From Coix lacryma-jobi var. lacryma-jobi (lineage: Eukaryota; Streptophyta; Magnoliopsida; Poales; Poaceae): a stretch of DNA of 64,000 nt. Both the position numbers and the translations under genes were made by a program. Positions 17,596 through 28,905 of the stretch are shown here, in pieces (position 1 is the stretch's first letter; every line of letters starts with the position of its first letter). The notes under the pieces are model-generated. The model searched no databases and had not been told where the DNA came from. It saw nothing but the letters and a program-made list of their open reading frames with translations. The stretch lies in NCBI GenBank assembly GCA_009763385.1, contig VDCT01000849.1, forward strand, positions 166,712 to 230,711, given 5' to 3'.

Positions 17596-20112
17596 ACAAG
17601 ACTTACCCGACTAAAGAAAAAGGGAGAAGACTCAGGAATGAGAGGCTTAGGGTAGTCAAGGTAAGGCTTAAGCAAGATCAAGTATTTTGCAGAAAAGCAT
17701 TTTTGTAAACCTTATTTTATTTTTGAAAGATTCAGTATTCCTCAATTCTTCATCATTCATGATTCATTTTACATTTCAAAACATTCCTAGTTGAGAACCA
17801 CTCTCCGTTGACAGTCAGTGGACCAAGTCTCCATAACCGAGGAGCAACGTTAATCCGGATAAATAATACTCAGCTGAGGATCCCTATCCACACTGCATAT
17901 GTAGCACCCAAGCTTGCATATGCCAACTCGTCTACCACGATTCCTCCAAGATTGGGCCGGTCCTACGCCACCCGGAAGTACAGTACACCACACCAATCCG
18001 GACTTTACCCACCCACGTGGGTACATGCTACTTCCGCCATCTCTCCACTCCCAGTGCGCGGTTGTCGGTCCAATCAAGGATTTCTCGGAGCCAGAGCTTT
18101 CCGTAGTATGTGAATAGTTACAAGTCTTGACCAGCAGGCCCCCATACGGATGGTCCCTAATTTTCCAGCCAGAACTATACCTTGGTCATATCTCACCCAA
18201 GCGTAATAGTCCTGTCAGTTTTTCAACCATGTCCCGGTCGGTGTCAACTGTTGAGTCCCGGACTACAACATGACGGCACCGTACGCTCGGACAACCTCTC
18301 CTCGCTATTATTAGGTACGGATCAGATACCTAGCCACAGCCGGGGAGTAAGACCAAAATCCCCATAAACATTCCTTAAGTGATCACACTTTTAAAATTGG
18401 CATTTTATTGCAAAGTCTAATTCAATAAGCATTGCTAAGCATTTTTCAAATACTTTTGAAAAGCAGGTATCGGGTGTATCAGTGGTCAAGGTGGATAGTG
18501 CATCAATTAGGATAGCACACAACTCCTATAAACCTAATGCAATAATTTAACTCAAAAGCATTTAAGGAAATCATTTTATAAATTCAAGGAAAGGGTTAAA
18601 TGCACCGGGCTTGCCTTGGATGGCAAAGAGAGCAGACTCGGGGTAGGTATAGGTGTCGGAGCTCGGGGTCGCCTCGGGAGTTGGTTCGTCAACAGCGGCC
18701 TCGACTTTGGTACCTTCTTCGTCAACTATACGGATGCAATGATAATGCTCATGAGTATGCTATGCATGAACAATGCAAAACAGGACATACAACATGAACC
18801 CTAATCACTTCTCTATTTTTTCCTTATTATTTAAAAAAAGTCATTTTATGAAGTTGCCCAAATTACCAATTAATCACATAAGTTCATAAGGCATAAACAG
18901 ATGGCAAAACAAATTTCATAATTTTTGGGTCATTAAGGTGCTCAAATAATTCTGACATTAATTAACAAAGACACTATTTAACAATTAAAGATAAATGCTC
19001 AAAAATCAACTTGTTCTAAAACTTGTTCTAAAGCTTCAATTTCACCAGAGACTAAACATGGCATAGGAAAGCTCACAAAAATTAGTCTCATGATTTTTGG
19101 AGTTATAATAATTTTCTAAAATCCAAAACCATCCATTTATTAATTAAAAGAGGGATTTTACATTTTCAAATTCTTGCAGAAAAGTCAAGTTTCATATTTT
19201 TATAAAATACTACACAGTGCAAGGAGCATCCATATTTTTCTCAAGATTTAAGGAACAACAGATTATTCACACAAAAAAAGAAAACAGAACACTATTCATA
19301 ACTCCCAAAAAGAAAAAGGGCACTGTGCTCTTTCTTCGCAAGGCTCGGGCGAACGGGAGGTTCGGGCGAATCGGAAGTCATGTGTTCGCCGAGGCCTGGC
19401 TCGAGCGAAGCGGTTCGGGTGAAACGGGCTCGGGCGAGACGGAAACAAGGGTTTTCGTCCGAGGCCTGGCCGGGAGGCTCGGCGAACGAAATCAAACGTT
19501 TCGTCCGAGGCCTAGCTCGACGAAGCGGAGGGGCACGAGTCCGCTCGAGGCCTGGCTCGAGCGAAGTGGTGAGGGTCTGTCCGCTCGAGGCTCGGCTCGG
19601 GCGAGACGGAAAATGTGTGCTCGAGGCCTGGCTCGAGCCACGTGAACGCGTGCGCTCGAGGCCTGGCTCGAGCTTGCGCCGTTAAAAGGCAGAGACCGAG
19701 GGGGCTCGAGGGCTTACCACGGTCGGAGACAGGGCTCGGCGGCGGTGGTTCGGTGGAGCTCTTTCGGCGGCGAGCGGGCGAGCGGCGCTCCGACGGACCC
19801 TGCGCAACACACGAAACCGCAAGGCCTGGTCAGAGTCGCACGGGACCAAGGAAGCTGACACCTGGGTCAGGGGAAGGTATCCGTGACCGGAGAGGGAGTA
19901 TTTCACGAACCGAGCTCGCCGGGTTTTCTGCCGGAGATGGGAACGGCGAGTTACCGCCGGGCGATTGGAGACGGGGAAGGTGAAATTGAGGGGGGGAAAA
20001 GCTTCACAGCTCGTCAAGGCGGAGCTTCTGAGCTAGGTGGTGGAGCGGCGGAGGCACTGGACTGGCCTGGCCACGGTGGCGGAGAGGATGAGAAGCTCGG
20101 GGCTCCGGCGGG

Positions 20113-20121
20113 CTTATATAG
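20113..20121 (-). promoter_or_regulatory. TATA box of G1 5' LTR
   Basis: The minus strand reads CTATATAAG, upstream of the GC-rich leader. This is the candidate promoter for G1 transcription. Confidence 0.6.
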
Positions 20122-21251
20122 CCGCGGCCAGAGGCCGGTAGAGAGCACGGGGGTGGGGGATAAGATCGGCGAGAGCGTGCGCACTCGATTGCGCTAAGGC
20201 GGAGGTGATGGCGTGCAGCCGGGGCCGGTGCGCAAGCTTGGCCGGCAATGCCACGCGGCGGCGGCGCGCTGGGCTCGGTAGGGACGGGAGCGGGGTCAAC
20301 TGTGCGCGTGCGGGTGCGAAATGATGGTGGCGACAACGGCGGCTGGTCGGGGACAGACGAGCGGCTGCCAAACGCGTGGCGCGCGCAGCGCCGGAGGCTC
20401 GGCCACGACCGGGGCCCTCCCCCTACGCGAGGAAGATGAACAGGGCTATGCCCTAGGGTTTGACTTTTTGGCTGGTATCTGTATTTTGCAAATCTCTCCC
20501 AAAATTTGAACTGTGCGACAAAACTCAAAATACCAAAGTTGCTCAGAAAAATGAGATCTACAACTTTGTAAATATGAACATTTTCAAATTCCAAATAGTT
20601 TTTGAACTATATTTAAAAACAGAAAAGGGGACACTTTTCAAATTTGATTCAAATCAAAATTACTTTGGATTTCAAACTGAAACTTGAAAATCTTTATATA
20701 TGAAAGTTGTTCCATTTGACAAAACCTACAACTTTGCTAATATACACTTTTTCTGAAACTCAATAGTTTTTGAATAATTTTGAAAACTCAAAAAGGGACA
20801 AAAACTGGAGTTTGAAAGAATTTGAAATTACTTCAAATTTATATAGAACTTTGAAAATCTGTAAATACAAAGTTGTTTCTCTTGGCCAGATCTACAACTT
20901 TGCTTTTTGGACCAACCTCAAATTCTGAATAATTTTGAATTACAAAAGAGGGATAAAAATCCAGGGTTTGGAAATCAGGGTTTTGCAAAAGGGAAAATCA
21001 AATCAAATCTGATCTTTGAACTTTGATCAATGCAGCAAACATCAGGGCACTAAATCTGAACAAGAATTAAATAGAACTAGGCACAGAGGTGAAATTACCA
21101 TTTTGCCCTTATAGAGAGAATTGGGCTTTTAGGGTTTTGAAAAGGGAAACAAAGCATAACAATTAGGCAAAACAAATGCATCACAGGAAATGATTAATGC
21201 TTAAGATGATGACATGTCAAGTTAATACATTTAAACACCAGGGGTGTTACA

Positions 21252-21460
21252 ATCAGTGATCAGAAAGAGCATAAGCTACAAGCATCATCACAAAGCATCG
21301 GAGCATACTAGATAGAGCATAATCACATTCTAAAGATTATATACATGAAGCTTAGAAAGTAAAGATGCATGATGAAATGCAAGACTAAACTATCATAAAC
21401 TAAAACAAAAAGAAAGAGAATAGTCAGTCTATGATACAAGAACCAAAATGTTTCCCCCAT
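21252..21460 (-). repeat. C1 3' untranslated remnant
   Basis: The reverse complement aligns with 47340-47530, the region just after the C2 pol stop (shared 'tatgctccgatgctt' and 'gatgcttgtagcttatgctc'). The rest of the C1 3' region and the start of its 3' LTR, about 1.8 kb by comparison with C2, are missing at the G1 junction. Confidence 0.75.
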
Positions 21461-22254
21461 CTAAAATGGGAAACACACACCAAGCTCACCTCTCAACCGA
21501 TTAAAGGTTGATTGGTCCAAAGGCTTGGTGAAAATATCAGCCAACTGATGATGAGTATCCATATGGCGAAGGTCGATATCACCCTTCTCAACATGGTCTT
21601 GCAGAAAATGAAAGCGCACATCAATGTGTTTGGTCTTAGAGTGCAGCACGGGGTTTTTAGCAATGCTAATCGCACTCATGCTGTCACAAAGTAAAGGCAC
21701 GCGAGAAAAGCTCAGACCAAAATCACGCAAAGTGGCCATCATCCAAAGCAACTGAGAACAACAACTAGCCGCCGCAACATACTCAACCTCTGTGGTAGAC
21801 TGGGCGACACTAGACTGCTTGCGAGAAGACCAAGATACAAGAGAAGAACCAATAAACTGACAAGTCTCAGAAGTGGACTTGCGATCAAGTCGGCAACCAG
21901 CGAAATCGGCATCAGAAAACCGCAAAGGAGAGGGTGGAGGAAGAAGGAATACCAAATCCCAAACTCAGGTGTGAAACGAAGGTACCTCATAATGCGCTTG
22001 ACCGCCTGACGGTGAGAGGTGCGCGGCGATGCCTGAAAGCGCGCACAAAGACACACCGCGAACTGGATGTCCGGGCATGTCGCCGTCAGGTACAGCAGCG
22101 ACCCGATCATGCTTCGGTACTCCTTCTGGTCCATAGCTTCTCCATCCTCATCCGCATCTAGGGCCGTCGTGGTCGACATGGGTGTTGAAAGAGGCTTGGA
22201 CTCACCCATATCGAACTTCTTTAGCAAGTCTTTGGTATACTTGCCCTGGTGCAC
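21461..22254 (-). pseudogene. C1 RNase H and RT end (Copia)
   Basis: The minus strand encodes the Copia RT-RNase H boundary (YRSMIGSLLYLTATCPDIQFAVCL, then RHQAVKRIMRYL-like sequence). RNase H follows with DADFAGC, STSETCQFIGSSLVSWSS, STTEVEYVAAASC and the C-terminal HHQLADIFTKPLD motif, ending near 21461. A frameshift near 21950 separates the two halves. The sequence is close to C2 45845-47345, so C1 and C2 belong to one family. Confidence 0.85.
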
Positions 22255-23068
22255 AAACGTCCCTTCTGGGATTGCTTAATTTGGAATCCGAGAAAGAATG
22301 TCAGCTCGCCCATCATACTCATCTCGAACTCCCCGCTCATAAGATCTGCAAACTTGGCAACCAAAGCGTGAGAAGAACCACCGAAAATGATATCATACAC
22401 GTAAATCTGGACCAAGAGAGTGTCTTTGCCTTGCTTGAGGAGAAAAAGCGTTTTATCCACACAACCCATTTTAAAACCCTTAACAAGCAAAAAGGTTTTC
22501 AACCTATCATACCAGGCTCTAGGGGCTTGTTTCAAACCATATAAAGCTTTGTGGAGTTTAAAAACATGGTTTGGAAACTTAGGATTTTCAAAACCGGGGG
22601 GTTGTTCGACATACACCTCTTCTTCTATGTAGCGTTAAGAAGGCACTCTTGACATCCATTTGAAAAATTAAAGCCTTTGGATGCAGCAAAAGCCAAGAGT
22701 ATCCTAATAGCCTTCAAACAAGCTACGGGAGCAAAAGTCTCCTCATAGTCTATCCCCTCCTTCTGACTATAACCCTTGGCTACAAGTCTGGCCTTGTTCC
22801 TCACAATGTGGCCATCCTCTCCTTGTTTGTTTTTGAAAACCCATTTTGTCTCAATAGGATTACAGTCTGGAGGAGGTGGAACTAAAACCCAAACCCGATT
22901 TCTTTCAAAATTTTCTAACTCCTCATGCATGGCATTAACCCAATCCGGATCCGTCAAAGCGTGTCCAACATCTCGGGGTTCAAAATCAACAGCAAATGCA
23001 GAATGAGCAAAGTGAGAGATTTGTTGTGACCTGGACCGAGTGACACGTTCGTCAATGCTGCCGATCAT
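22221..23068 (-). pseudogene. C1 reverse transcriptase with mutated YVDD motif
   Basis: Copia RT begins with DPDWVNAMHEELENFERN and includes KWVFKNKQGEDG, ARLVAKGYSQKEGIDYEETFAPVA and LYGLKQAPRAWYDRL. The catalytic box at about 22390 reads YVYD instead of YVDD, so one of the two metal-binding aspartates is replaced by tyrosine. C2 keeps YVDD in the same place. Further frameshifts occur near 22640. The enzyme is dead twice over. Confidence 0.85.
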
Positions 23069-23132
23069 CTGTTGAGGCGGGTGTTGGCGCTGGATGTGTC
23101 GTGGCGCCTCCCGAGCTGAAGATACCTCCCCT

Positions 23133-23734
23133 TCAACAGCAGCTAGTGCTTCCCCGGGTACGAAGGGTACAGCCCGAGGTGGCGAATCCCACAGCCCCTA
23201 GAGGAAGAAGGATCGGGGTCGTGAGTTGAAGTAGAAGCCGCTCTTTGTGGCACAGCAGGTGGAGGAGGTGCTGGATCATCCATCCCTTCAGCACCCTCGT
23301 CCTCATCATCAAAAAGAGGCTCACCAACCTCATGATCACCTGCACGCTCAAAACGAGAAGAAGGACAAACCATGGTCTCGTCGAAGGTGACATCGGATGT
23401 CTCCATGACACGGTTAGTATCAAGGTTAAGTACACGATAAGCTCGAGTGTGAGTGCCATAACCCAAAAATACACCGTCAGAAGAACGAGACTCAAATTTG
23501 TCCAGGTTGCCTTTCTTAAATATAAATCAGTGGCAACCAAAAACTCTAAAATAACTCACTTTGGGCTGTCTTCCAAAAGCAACTCATAAGAAGTCTTTTT
23601 CAAGAAAGCTCGGAGAAAAATGCGATTAGAAATATAGCATGCAGTGTTCATAGCTTCGGCCCAATATCGCCTAGGAGTCCTATGCTCATCGAGCATCGTC
23701 CTGGCCATCTCTACAAGGGTCCGATTCTTCCTTT
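23133..23734 (-). pseudogene. C1 integrase C-terminus and integrase-RT linker
   Basis: The stretch encodes the Copia GKxPY-type end of integrase (degraded) and the acidic linker (EPLFDDEDEGAEGMDDPAPPPPAVPQ, about 23260-23330) that precedes RT in this family. The same linker is found in C2 at 32080-32160. The frame changes several times. Confidence 0.7.
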
Positions 23735-24370
23735 CTACAACACCATTCTTGGCGGTGTGTAGGGGGAAGAAAACTGATGCTCCAAACCCAAGGAGTTACA
23801 AAACTTCTCAAAATCCGAATTCTTGAATTCGGAACCATTATCACTATGAATAGCTCGCATCGAGTTCATAGGGAACTCATTCTGAAGACATAAAATCAGA
23901 TTGCGAGCAAAAGAGAAGGTATCAGTCTTCTCAGTCAAAAAGAAGACCCACGAATATCTCGAAAAATCGTCAAAAACAACCAGCACATACCACTTCCCCC
24001 AACCGAGCTCACCCGAGCCAGACCAACAAGGTCCATGTGCAAAAGCTCTCCAGGGTGCTTAGTCATGACCTGAGTCACTGGATGGTGGGGAGCGGCAACC
24101 ATCTTCCCATGTCTACAAGAATGGCAAACAAGATCCTTCTCCATGGACAACTTGGGCAATCCTCGGATTAGGCCAAGAGAGCTAAACCTTGCAAGCAAGC
24201 CAAGGCTCAAATGTCCAAGTCTCCTATGCCACTTCCAAAGATCAGAGGAGGAAGGACCAGCCACAAGACAACGAGAAACTCCAAACGACTCAAAGAAATT
24301 CGCACGAAAGACTTTCCCAAAGGCGAAATCAAACATACAAGATTGCCCTGAGGATCTAAAATACGACTGA
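23735..24370 (-). pseudogene. C1 integrase core
   Basis: The HHCC domain is visible (WHRRLGHLSLGLLARFSSLGL, then CHSCRHGKM). The catalytic core follows, with MDLVGLARVSS, SDNGSEFKNSDFEKFC and YTPPRM marking the DDE region. The frame shifts near 23960. Integrase precedes RT, the order that defines Copia. Confidence 0.85.
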
Positions 24371-24638
24371 GATTCGGTTTAAAACGAATCTCATAGTCAT
24401 CATCAAAAAGTTGCGAAACAGAAAGAAGGTTAAAATGCAAGTTAGAAACTAGAGCAACATCACGCAACACAAAGTGCTCATTAACTCGCACCGACCCACG
24501 AGACAACACTTTACCTTTGCTATTGTCGCCGAATGTGATAAACTCCTTACCGACAACAGGACTAAGATTGGAGAACCACTTGGCGTTTCTGGTCATGTGC
24601 CTCGAGCAACCGGAATCCACCAACCAAATGTCCTCCAA
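24207..24638 (-). CDS. C1 protease
   Basis: An aspartic protease with the active site WLVDSGCSRHMT at the N-terminus and the LVSNLHFNLLSVSQL segment typical of Sirevirus and other Copia polyproteins. It runs in frame into the gag-pre-integrase segment. It is one of the better preserved parts of C1. Confidence 0.8.
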   Translation of the reverse strand: MEDIWLVDSGCSRHMTRNAKWFSNLSPVVGKEFITFGDNSKGKVLSRGSVRVNEHFVLRDVALVSNLHFNLLSVSQLFDDDYEIRFKPNLSRILDPQGNLVCLISPLGKSFVRISLSRLEFLVVLWLVLPPLIFGSGIGDLDI

Positions 24639-24747
24639 TCATTTTACCTACATCAATAAAAAGACATAGGGTGAGCATACGGTTCCAACACTGGGGCTAG
24701 TGAAGTAGGAAGAGTACCAGTGTTGGGTCGGCTGCTCAAATGAACGG

Positions 24748-25846
24748 TTAGTAGAAAAAACCATTCCTAGCATGCCTACGAGGAAAGCGATCACCACGTA
24801 CAGGAAAACATGGTCCGCTAAGGAAAGAGCGTCCATCGCGATACTCAAAACGTGGTGGAGAGAAACGCTCAACAAAGCCTCCGCCACGGGGTCCATATCC
24901 TGCAAAGCCAGGATCCCGCCGGGCAACTCCTCCCTGACGCCTAGGACCTTGAGGTACTGCACCTCTAGGCCTAGCATACTCTCCAACCTTGCCAAAAGAA
25001 GAAGCATCAACGCCCTGAGCAAAGCCTACACCTGGACCTCCAGCAGCACACTTGAATTGGGAGATCATCATCCTAAGCTGCGGCTCACCACAAGACACCC
25101 ATGACAAGATGGTCCGAAGGTATGTGTTTTCCTCCTCGGTTTGCATCTTGTCATGCTTCACGTTCGCAATCTCCATCTCCAAACCCTTGCACAAAGCGCA
25201 CCTAGCCACACAAGTGCTACCCGAGTTGTCCTTCTCAAGAGACTCTATCTTGACATTCTTCTCTGCCAACTCGGATTGCAAGCCGCACAAGACTTGCACG
25301 CACCCAACAACACGGGTCTAGCCCGGAGCTCGTCCACCTCTCCAACCAAAGCAGCATACTTACCTCTCAAAGTGAGAAGGTCAGTCATGTGCTTGGTGCA
25401 CATCTCACACTCAGCCTCCTCAGAAACGACTACGGTGGACCTAGCAAACTCAAGCTCCTTCACCGTATCCTCCCACTTCTGCCTAAACTCCTTGCGCTCT
25501 CTAGCAGCACGCCTAAGCAGCTTATCTTGACTAAGAAGCACGGTAGTAAGTTTCTCGACCTCAGCAGAAAGCTCATCGGGGGTCTGAGATACCTGGGAGG
25601 TGTCGTCGTCGTCGTCATCGTTCCGAGGGATGTCCTCCAGCTGACTGTCGACCTCCTTGCCGAGGGCCATGGTGCAGGAGCCCTCATTGTCGGCGAAGAA
25701 GCAGAGGTCGTTCAGCTTGTCCTCGATCTTCTTCTTCCTCTTCTCGGACTCGTCGTCGCTTGAGAAAGCGGAGTCGTCATCCGAGTCATCCACATCGCTG
25801 AGCGTGGCGAAGAAAGCACGCTGCTCAGCCTGGGCCTTCTCCAAGT
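24748..25846 (-). pseudogene. C1 gag C-terminal region (truncated)
   Basis: The minus strand encodes the gag tail: a QAEQRAFFATLSD segment, an Asp/Ser acidic stretch, coiled coils (LSAEVEKLTTVLLSQDKLLRRAAR), a Cys-rich segment (CEMCTKH, CKSC) and an Arg/Gly-rich tail. Gag is cut at 25846, in the codons for YLEK, by the C2 LTR. The N-terminal capsid and zinc knuckle are absent here. Frameshifts occur near 25000 and 25250. Confidence 0.8.
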
Positions 25847-26250
25847 TGCGGATACATGGGTGTATGCCGGGTCTCTGAGTGATGAGTGATTGTCAACGGG
25901 TTTGATGCGCATGTTCTTTGGCTTGTGTTGTGCAGGTGTCGAGCACGGAGACAGTGATCGAGGGCAAGGTGAAGGTCAAGCTGAGACGTGCCGTGCCGAT
26001 GGACTGGGTGCGATGAAGGATGGGCGGTGCCGTGCGGCGGACGTGCCATGCCGATGTATCGAGCAGTGAAGGGCGGACGTGAGGCTTGGACTGAGGGACT
26101 GGAGTGCCCGAGGATCAGCTGTGGTGGCTGGCAGCCTGGGACAGCGACGAGCGGAGATTTGCGGGGCACGGTGTTGCCGGGTCGAGGACCTGGGGACACG
26201 TGTCGGTGGACAGGGTGCACGGGAGGTGCATCCCCTCTACAGCTCCGGTT

Positions 26251-26541
26251 GTTGGTTGAGCCAGGGAAAAACCAACGAGTGGACGGTTTCCAGGTTTGGG
26301 CCTCAAAACCTGGGTGCTGGGTTTCCAGGTTGAGCCACAAAACCTGGGCGCGACGGTTTCCAGGTTGAGCCTCAAAACCTGGGCGTGGGCGGTTTCCGAG
26401 TTTGGGCCTCAAAACTCGGGCGCTGCGGGTTTCTGAGTTTGGGCCACAAAACTCAGGCTGGAGGCTGGTTTCCCGGTTTGGGCCTCAAAACCGGGGGTTG
26501 CTGGAAAAGGCTAGTTTCCCGGTTTGGGCCACAAAACCGGG
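26251..26541. repeat. Covarying hairpin array in the C2 5' LTR (8 units)
   Basis: Units start at 26251, 26290, 26325, 26360, 26396, 26433, 26472 and 26518. Outer arms are GTTGGTT/AACCAAC, CCAGG/CCTGG (three times), CCGAG/CTCGG, CTGAG/CTCAG and CCCGG/CCGGG (twice). The centre is nearly constant (TTTGGGCC, then T or A, then CAAAA). Confidence 0.85.
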
Positions 26542-26732
26542 GTGCAGAGCGAGGGCGGCACGTGGCGGCGATCCAGAGGTTGCGTCGAGGCAACGCTTTG
26601 GTTCGAGCGGGCGTGGCCGTCGGATCTACCTACCACCGCGGGTTGGACCAGAATAGCCTTAGGGTTTAGCTGGTTCGCTCTGTAATTAGTTTAGAGAGGG
26701 GTAGAGTAGGAAATAGGCTTAGTCTAGGTTAG

Positions 26733-26740
26733 TATAAGTA
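26733..26740 (+). promoter_or_regulatory. TATA-like box of C2 5' LTR
   Basis: TATAAGTA lies between the hairpin array and the CpG palindromes. It recurs at 49857 in the 3' LTR and as GATAAGTA in C4 and C5. Confidence 0.45.
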
Positions 26741-27966
26741 GTCCAGGGGAGACACCCTCCTCCCGATCTCGGTTTTAGCTATCTCAGTTAGTGCTTTCAT
26801 TTGCTAGGGTTTCCTGCTCTCCCATCCCCTGCTTTAGCTAGTTGAGATCCGCAGAGAGACTCCACTCTGTGTACTGTTGATTTGAGGAAGTGAGGCCGTA
26901 TCCTCACCTTGGAGCACAGATCGATGGCTTGATTTGCGTCTTTGTTTCGAGTTCGTGCTGGCTGTGATTTCCGTTGTGTTCGTGTTCTTCGCGGAATCCT
27001 TTTCTCCACGATTTTCCCGTCGCTTGATCTTTTTACTCGGTTCATCTTTTGCAAATCCGTTTGAACCAAGTTGTTCTAGATCGTGAGGCACCTCTTTCAC
27101 CGAAGGAATCATCCTAACCTCACGGTCTAGGAGATCAATCAATTTTTAGTTTCGGGTCACTTTTCTCTTCACCCCGAAATTCTTCGATTCACCGATTTGA
27201 GATAGGTTCGAGCCATGATCTCTTAGAGATAGCTCACTATACTCTTTGTGACTCCACTCACCAAGTTTGATCCCTAGAGGATTTGTTTTGAGTGAGTTTG
27301 AGTCGAATCGGTGGAAGAACAGAGGGTGTCGGGGTGACCGGACGCTGCTCGGGCCGACCGGACGCTCAGGTCATGCGTCCGGTGGTTGAACACCGCTGTG
27401 GTTGTTTACATGTGACCGGACGCTCTGTTCAATCGACCGGACGCTCCCTTCCGTGAGTCCGGTCAAGACAGAGAGGGTCCAGATCGGTTTTTCAGCGACC
27501 GGACGCATCCGGTGTCAGCTGACCGGACGCGCAGGATCCACTGTTCATCGCGCTTATTCGTTTCTGACCGGACGCATTGCTCTCGACCGGACCCTCCGTA
27601 CTCGTGAGTCCGGTCGCGAACAGTAAGGTTCCAGAGCCGATTTTTGTTGACCGGACGCGTCCGGTCCCTGCTGACCGGACGCTGGCCAGAGTCCGGTCGA
27701 TCCAGTTTCGCGCGTTTTCGTTCGCGGTTCGTTCGTTCTTGATCGGATTCGAGTTCCGTCTTTTGCGTTGGCTTTCTAGGGTTGTCTAGTGTCCCGCTGT
27801 GCTTCTAGGAAGCATCCACCCTACATCTAGGGTCGTGGACATTAGCAAGCTCTAGGGTTCGCTCTTGGGGTTGATTTTGGGACAGTGGCATCTAGTTTTG
27901 TAAGGAAATTTTGAAGCTCCCATTCACCCCCCCTCTGGTCGCTTTCGTTTAGCTTCTCGGTCCTTA

Positions 27967-27979
27967 TTGGGTATCGGAG
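27967..27979 (+). promoter_or_regulatory. Degenerate primer binding site of C2
   Basis: TGGGTATCGGAGG stands where C5 has TGGTATCGGAGC (63877). It is the tRNA-iMet PBS with an inserted G and a changed last base, so priming is doubtful. Confidence 0.7.
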
Positions 27980-28029
27980 GGGGTTAAGGATCTTCCACCT
28001 TAGCCGGTTCCAGATCCACCGAAGGCGAC

Positions 28030-28905
28030 ATGGATCGCGGCGTGGGCAAACCGCCGTTCTTTGATGGGACGAACTATGCGTATTGGAAGATACGCATGTC
28101 GGCCTATCTGCAGAGTTCGGGTGCTTCTATTTGGGATATTTGCAACTCTGCTGATTACGTTGTCTTGGCTGCTCGTGTTTCTCAGCAACAGATAGATGAG
28201 CACGATGCCAATAGCCGAGCCCGTAATGCTTTTTTCTTGTCTGAGCATGGGTGAGTTTGATCGTGTTCTCACCTCGCTACGGCTCGGGAGATCTGGGACA
28301 CCCTCATGCGTTTCCATGAGGGCACCTCTCAAGTCAAAACCCGACTCTACGAGTCGTTCAAGCGAGAGTATGAGAACTTTAGACATCAACCTGGCGAGAG
28401 CATAGAGAGTTATTCGCTCGCTTTCAGGTGATTGTCAACAGGATGAGGGCTAACCGAGAGCAGTTGCCATTTGACGATCATGAGCGTGCTTTGAAGCTTT
28501 TGCACACTCTTGACCGTTCAGTGTGGGACTCCAAGGTTCAGGCAATCATCGAATCGCCGAACTATGAGACCCTCACCTGCGACGAGCTCTTCAGTAAGCT
28601 CAAGTCCAGTGAGATTGATGCTATGGCAAGGGCTTCTTTGAAAATCCTTCTCGCCCGTCCATGGCTTTGATTTCCGGCTCTTCCTCTAACCCCTCAGCTG
28701 GCTTTGCGCTCTCTTCTCTCTTTCTGTGACAGAGGACCAGCTGGAATCTTTGGGAGACGACGAGTTGGCTTTGCTTGCCAACCGGTTCTCGCGGTTCCAC
28801 AACAACCGCATGAACCGTCGTCGAGGAGGAGGACGCACGGGATGCTACGAGTGCGGCGACCCCGACCACTTCATCGCCGACTGCCCCAGAAAAAGAACAA
28901 GCACT
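28030..28905 (+). pseudogene. C2 gag capsid and zinc knuckle
   Basis: Gag opens with MDRGVGKPPFFDGTNYAYWKIRMSAYL, the usual Copia gag start, followed by an UBN2-type capsid (IWDICNSADYV, then LKLLHTLDRSVW and LTCDELFSKLKSSEID). The CCHC knuckle CYECGDPDHFIADC is at 28843-28884. Frameshifts near 28230, 28430 and 28700 break the frame. Confidence 0.85.

Larger units (their letters stand above)
7804..21251 (-). mobile_element. G1: complete Tekay-type chromovirus (Gypsy)
   Basis: This is a 13.4-kb element bounded by two direct LTRs, 7804-11458 and 17138-21251. On the minus strand the order is 5' LTR, tRNA-iMet PBS, an extra ORF, gag, zinc knuckle, protease, reverse transcriptase, RNase H, integrase, chromodomain, PPT, 3' LTR. 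Long LTRs and a C-terminal chromodomain place it in the Tekay (Del) clade of chromoviruses. The polyprotein is broken by several one-base frameshifts. The element lies inside C1, but the bases next to its ends (CAACG left, ATCAG right) do not match, so it is probably a recombinant of two insertions. Confidence 0.9.
17138..21251 (-). repeat. G1 5' LTR (4114 bp)
   Basis: Same termini and order as the left LTR, but with two extra segments. 19150-19453 holds additional 'cgaggcctggctcgagcgaag' units. 20775-20940 repeats the 'ctacaactttg' module that also occurs at 20566 and 20727. TATA box at 20113, U5 stem-loop at 17578. It holds no gene of its own. Confidence 0.9.
25847..27965 (+). repeat. C2 5' LTR
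   Basis: It begins TGCGGATACATGG and ends at GGTCCTT, where the final CA seen in the 3' LTR is lost. It holds the hairpin array (26251-26541), a TATAAGTA box (26733), and GACCGGACGC palindromes (27340-27700). It contains the segment 'gcggggcacggtgttgccgg' near 26157, also found in C4, while the 3' LTR has the C5-like version here. It holds no gene. Confidence 0.85.
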
